Shown piece after piece: positions 4,872-5,812 of a DNA stretch of 5,812 bases (its first letter is position 1; each line of letters starts with the position of its first letter). The translations under genes and the position numbers were made by a program. The DNA is from an uncultured Bacilli bacterium (GTDB taxonomy: Bacteria; Bacillota_I; Bacilli_A; RF39; UBA660), in contig CARZYU010000041.1 in the NCBI GenBank assembly GCA_949113215.1, positions 1 through 5,812 of the forward strand. Direction: 5' to 3'. Under the pieces are notes generated by a model. The model was not told the DNA's origin. It saw nothing but the letters and a program-made list of their open reading frames with translations, and ran no database searches.

Positions 4872-5435
4872 ATGTCAATAACTGATTGGATACAATTTTG
4901 GCTCGCTCTAGTAACAAGCATTTTGGCTGGAGTATCTGTTGTAGCAACGTGGATAACAATTAGTCAAAATGCAAAAACCAATTATGAAAATTCCCGAGCA
5001 AAATTGTTATTTTATGTTGATTATATTCGAGCTAATGATCGATTTTTTCTTACTATAAAGAATTTTGGCAATTCTTTAGGAAAACTAAATTATATTAAGA
5101 TTAGTCCAAATCTTAATTATCAAAAGATCCCAGGATATAACCAAAAACATAATTTGCTAACTGATAGTAAAGATATAGTTCTAGCACCTAATCAAAAAGT
5201 TAGTTCTTGGTTCTCGTTTAGGAATTATCCTGATAAAATTTTTGATGTTGAAATCTCTTATACGTCATTAAATGGCAAAAAATCAAAATCCTTTGTAGAA
5301 AATTATAAAATTGATTTATCATTTATTGACGATGTTGAAAGTCTATCGCACTATGTAATCGACTGTGACGATGATAAAACTGCTCTAGTTTGGATTGATA
5401 ATCAACTCGCAGAAATATCAGAGCGAATTAATTAA
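4872..5435 (+). CDS. Membrane-anchored protein with probable beta-sandwich domain
   Basis: This 187-residue protein begins with a single hydrophobic segment (about 8-30, WLALVTSILAGVSVVATWIT) followed by a polar linker (SQNAKTNYENSRAK). Residues about 45-150 alternate hydrophobic residues in a beta-rich pattern, with FFLTIKNFGNSLGKLNYIKI (58-77), VLAPNQKVSSWFSF and VEISYTSLNGK, suggesting an immunoglobulin-like beta-sandwich. The tail is acidic and helical (DCDDDKT, QLAEISERIN). No cleavage site is evident, so it is probably an anchored protein. It has a perfect SD and its own promoter, and runs against neighbouring genes. Such isolated membrane proteins in prophages are often lysogenic-conversion or superinfection-exclusion genes, but I recognise no named family and the function is unknown. 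Confidence 0.82.
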   Translation: MSITDWIQFWLALVTSILAGVSVVATWITISQNAKTNYENSRAKLLFYVDYIRANDRFFLTIKNFGNSLGKLNYIKISPNLNYQKIPGYNQKHNLLTDSKDIVLAPNQKVSSWFSFRNYPDKIFDVEISYTSLNGKKSKSFVENYKIDLSFIDDVESLSHYVIDCDDDKTALVWIDNQLAEISERIN

Positions 5436-5573
5436 TCCTGTACCACAGATTATTGTTACAACTAAAACTGTTATAACTGTAATAATCGAAAAGGAAAGTA
5501 ATAAAATCGTAATAATATCATCTACGTCGTATTTTGAAGTAATGTTCCATTCTTTACTTTTTTTCTTTAACAT
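5418..5573 (-). CDS. 51-residue small membrane protein
   Basis: This ORF starts at ATG 5573 and stops with TGA at 5420-5418. The product has a basic N-terminus (MLKKKSKEWN) and a long hydrophobic segment from about 20 to 43 (IITILLLSFSIITVITVLVV), so a single membrane helix is likely. The SD (AGGAG, 5591-5587) is 13 bases away, longer than usual; no other in-frame start exists because a stop lies two codons upstream. Its 3' end overlaps the convergent 187-residue gene by 18 bases. It follows the XRE regulator, from which it is separated by a 54-base gap holding a palindrome. No function is recognised. Confidence 0.5.
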   Translation of the reverse strand: MLKKKSKEWNITSKYDVDDIITILLLSFSIITVITVLVVTIICGTGLINSL

Positions 5574-5600
5574 ACATTACCATTCGCTCCTATTATTTTT

Positions 5601-5622
5601 TTGTAACTAAAAACAGTTACAA
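5601..5622. promoter_or_regulatory. Perfect 8-bp inverted repeat, candidate operator
   Basis: TTGTAACT (5601-5608) and AGTTACAA (5615-5622) are exact inverted copies around a 6-base spacer. The site lies in the gap between the XRE regulator stop and the 51-residue gene. Its size and symmetry fit a dimeric XRE repressor site. As a hairpin it is weak (two G-C pairs), and a terminator for rightward transcripts (followed by TATTTTT) is a less likely alternative. Confidence 0.45.
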
Positions 5623-5627
5623 TATTT

Positions 5628-5812
5628 TTAAAAAAAAATTTCATTATAGCTGCACTCTAAAATTGATAATATTTTTTTTACTTCTAGTAAATTGAAATCA
5701 AGTTTTCCGTTTTCTTTTAGATTATAGTTATTCTTTGATATACCAATCAATTCAGCCATTTTTTCCTGAGTTATCCCCTTCTCATTACGCTTTCCTATTA
5801 ATTTAGGATACA
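5628..5812 (-). CDS. XRE/Cro-like helix-turn-helix regulator, nearly complete
   Basis: The visible 60 residues begin YPKLIGKRNEKGITQEKMAE. The helix-turn-helix follows as ITQEKMAELIGISKNNYNLK, then a helix LLEVKKILSILECSYNEIF before TAA at 5630-5628. This is the classical XRE (HTH_3) fold, DNA-binding and dimeric, in a minimal Cro-like size of about 61 residues. The two edge bases are TG, so the start codon (NTG) probably begins one base outside the window and only that base is missing. There is no extra dimerisation or peptidase domain, so a Cro or small CI-type regulator is more likely than a LexA-like repressor. It probably controls the leftward genes or a promoter to its right. Confidence 0.85.
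   Translation of the reverse strand, partial: YPKLIGKRNEKGITQEKMAELIGISKNNYNLKENGKLDFNLLEVKKILSILECSYNEIFF

Noticed and set aside
5456..5482. GTTACAAC and AACTGT repeats resembling the palindrome at 5601
   Set aside because: They fall in repeated Val/Thr/Ile codons of the 51-residue membrane helix, and the match to the palindrome is partial.
5395..5610. Plus-strand 71-residue frame after the 187-residue gene
   Set aside because: It overlaps the end of that gene, lacks an SD and is antisense to the better-supported 51-residue leftward ORF.

Overview
The window is a strongly AT-rich stretch of phage-type DNA. Its purine-rich Shine-Dalgarno (SD) sequences (AAAGGAG, AGAGGTG), short overlapping genes and gene families point to a temperate phage or prophage of a low-GC Gram-positive bacterium (Bacillota). 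No host marker allows a genus call. No integrase, structural or lysis gene is visible.

Positions 1-3827 hold one tightly packed leftward (minus-strand) operon for replication and recombination. In transcription order it contains a 34-residue leader ORF, a two-domain replication initiator-like protein, a small zinc-ribbon protein, three small proteins (two of them coiled coils), an ERF-family single-strand annealing protein, a small coiled-coil protein, a PD-(D/E)XK nuclease, a protein with three putative small beta-barrels, and the first codons of a single-stranded DNA-binding protein. Most genes overlap by 1-26 bases or abut (ATGA, GTGA and TAATG junctions), which suggests translational coupling. 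The initiator would start replication, while ERF, the nuclease and SSB would form a recombination module.

The initiator gene probably also carries the origin. Three DnaA-box-like sequences cluster at its 5' end. Two short tandem repeat arrays (period 6 and period 10) flank an AT-rich stretch in the part encoding the linker between the two protein domains, as in the lambda O gene.

Positions 3828-5812 form an accessory region rich in small membrane proteins. Leftward genes are a 61-residue XRE/Cro-like regulator (its first base lies outside the window), a 51-residue membrane protein, a 27-residue membrane peptide, a 68-residue putative helix-turn-helix protein, and 36- and 63-residue membrane proteins. 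Set against this direction are two rightward genes, each with its own extended -10 promoter and strong SD: a 101-residue winged-helix-like protein with a C-terminal membrane segment, and a 187-residue protein with an N-terminal membrane segment and a probable beta-sandwich. They look like independently expressed cargo (moron-like) genes, possibly for superinfection exclusion or defence, but nothing in the sequence proves that role.

Four small genes described here (34, 36, 27 and 51 residues) and the terminal XRE gene were found by reading SD-plus-start signals directly. No CRISPR array, tRNA, rRNA or insertion sequence was seen.
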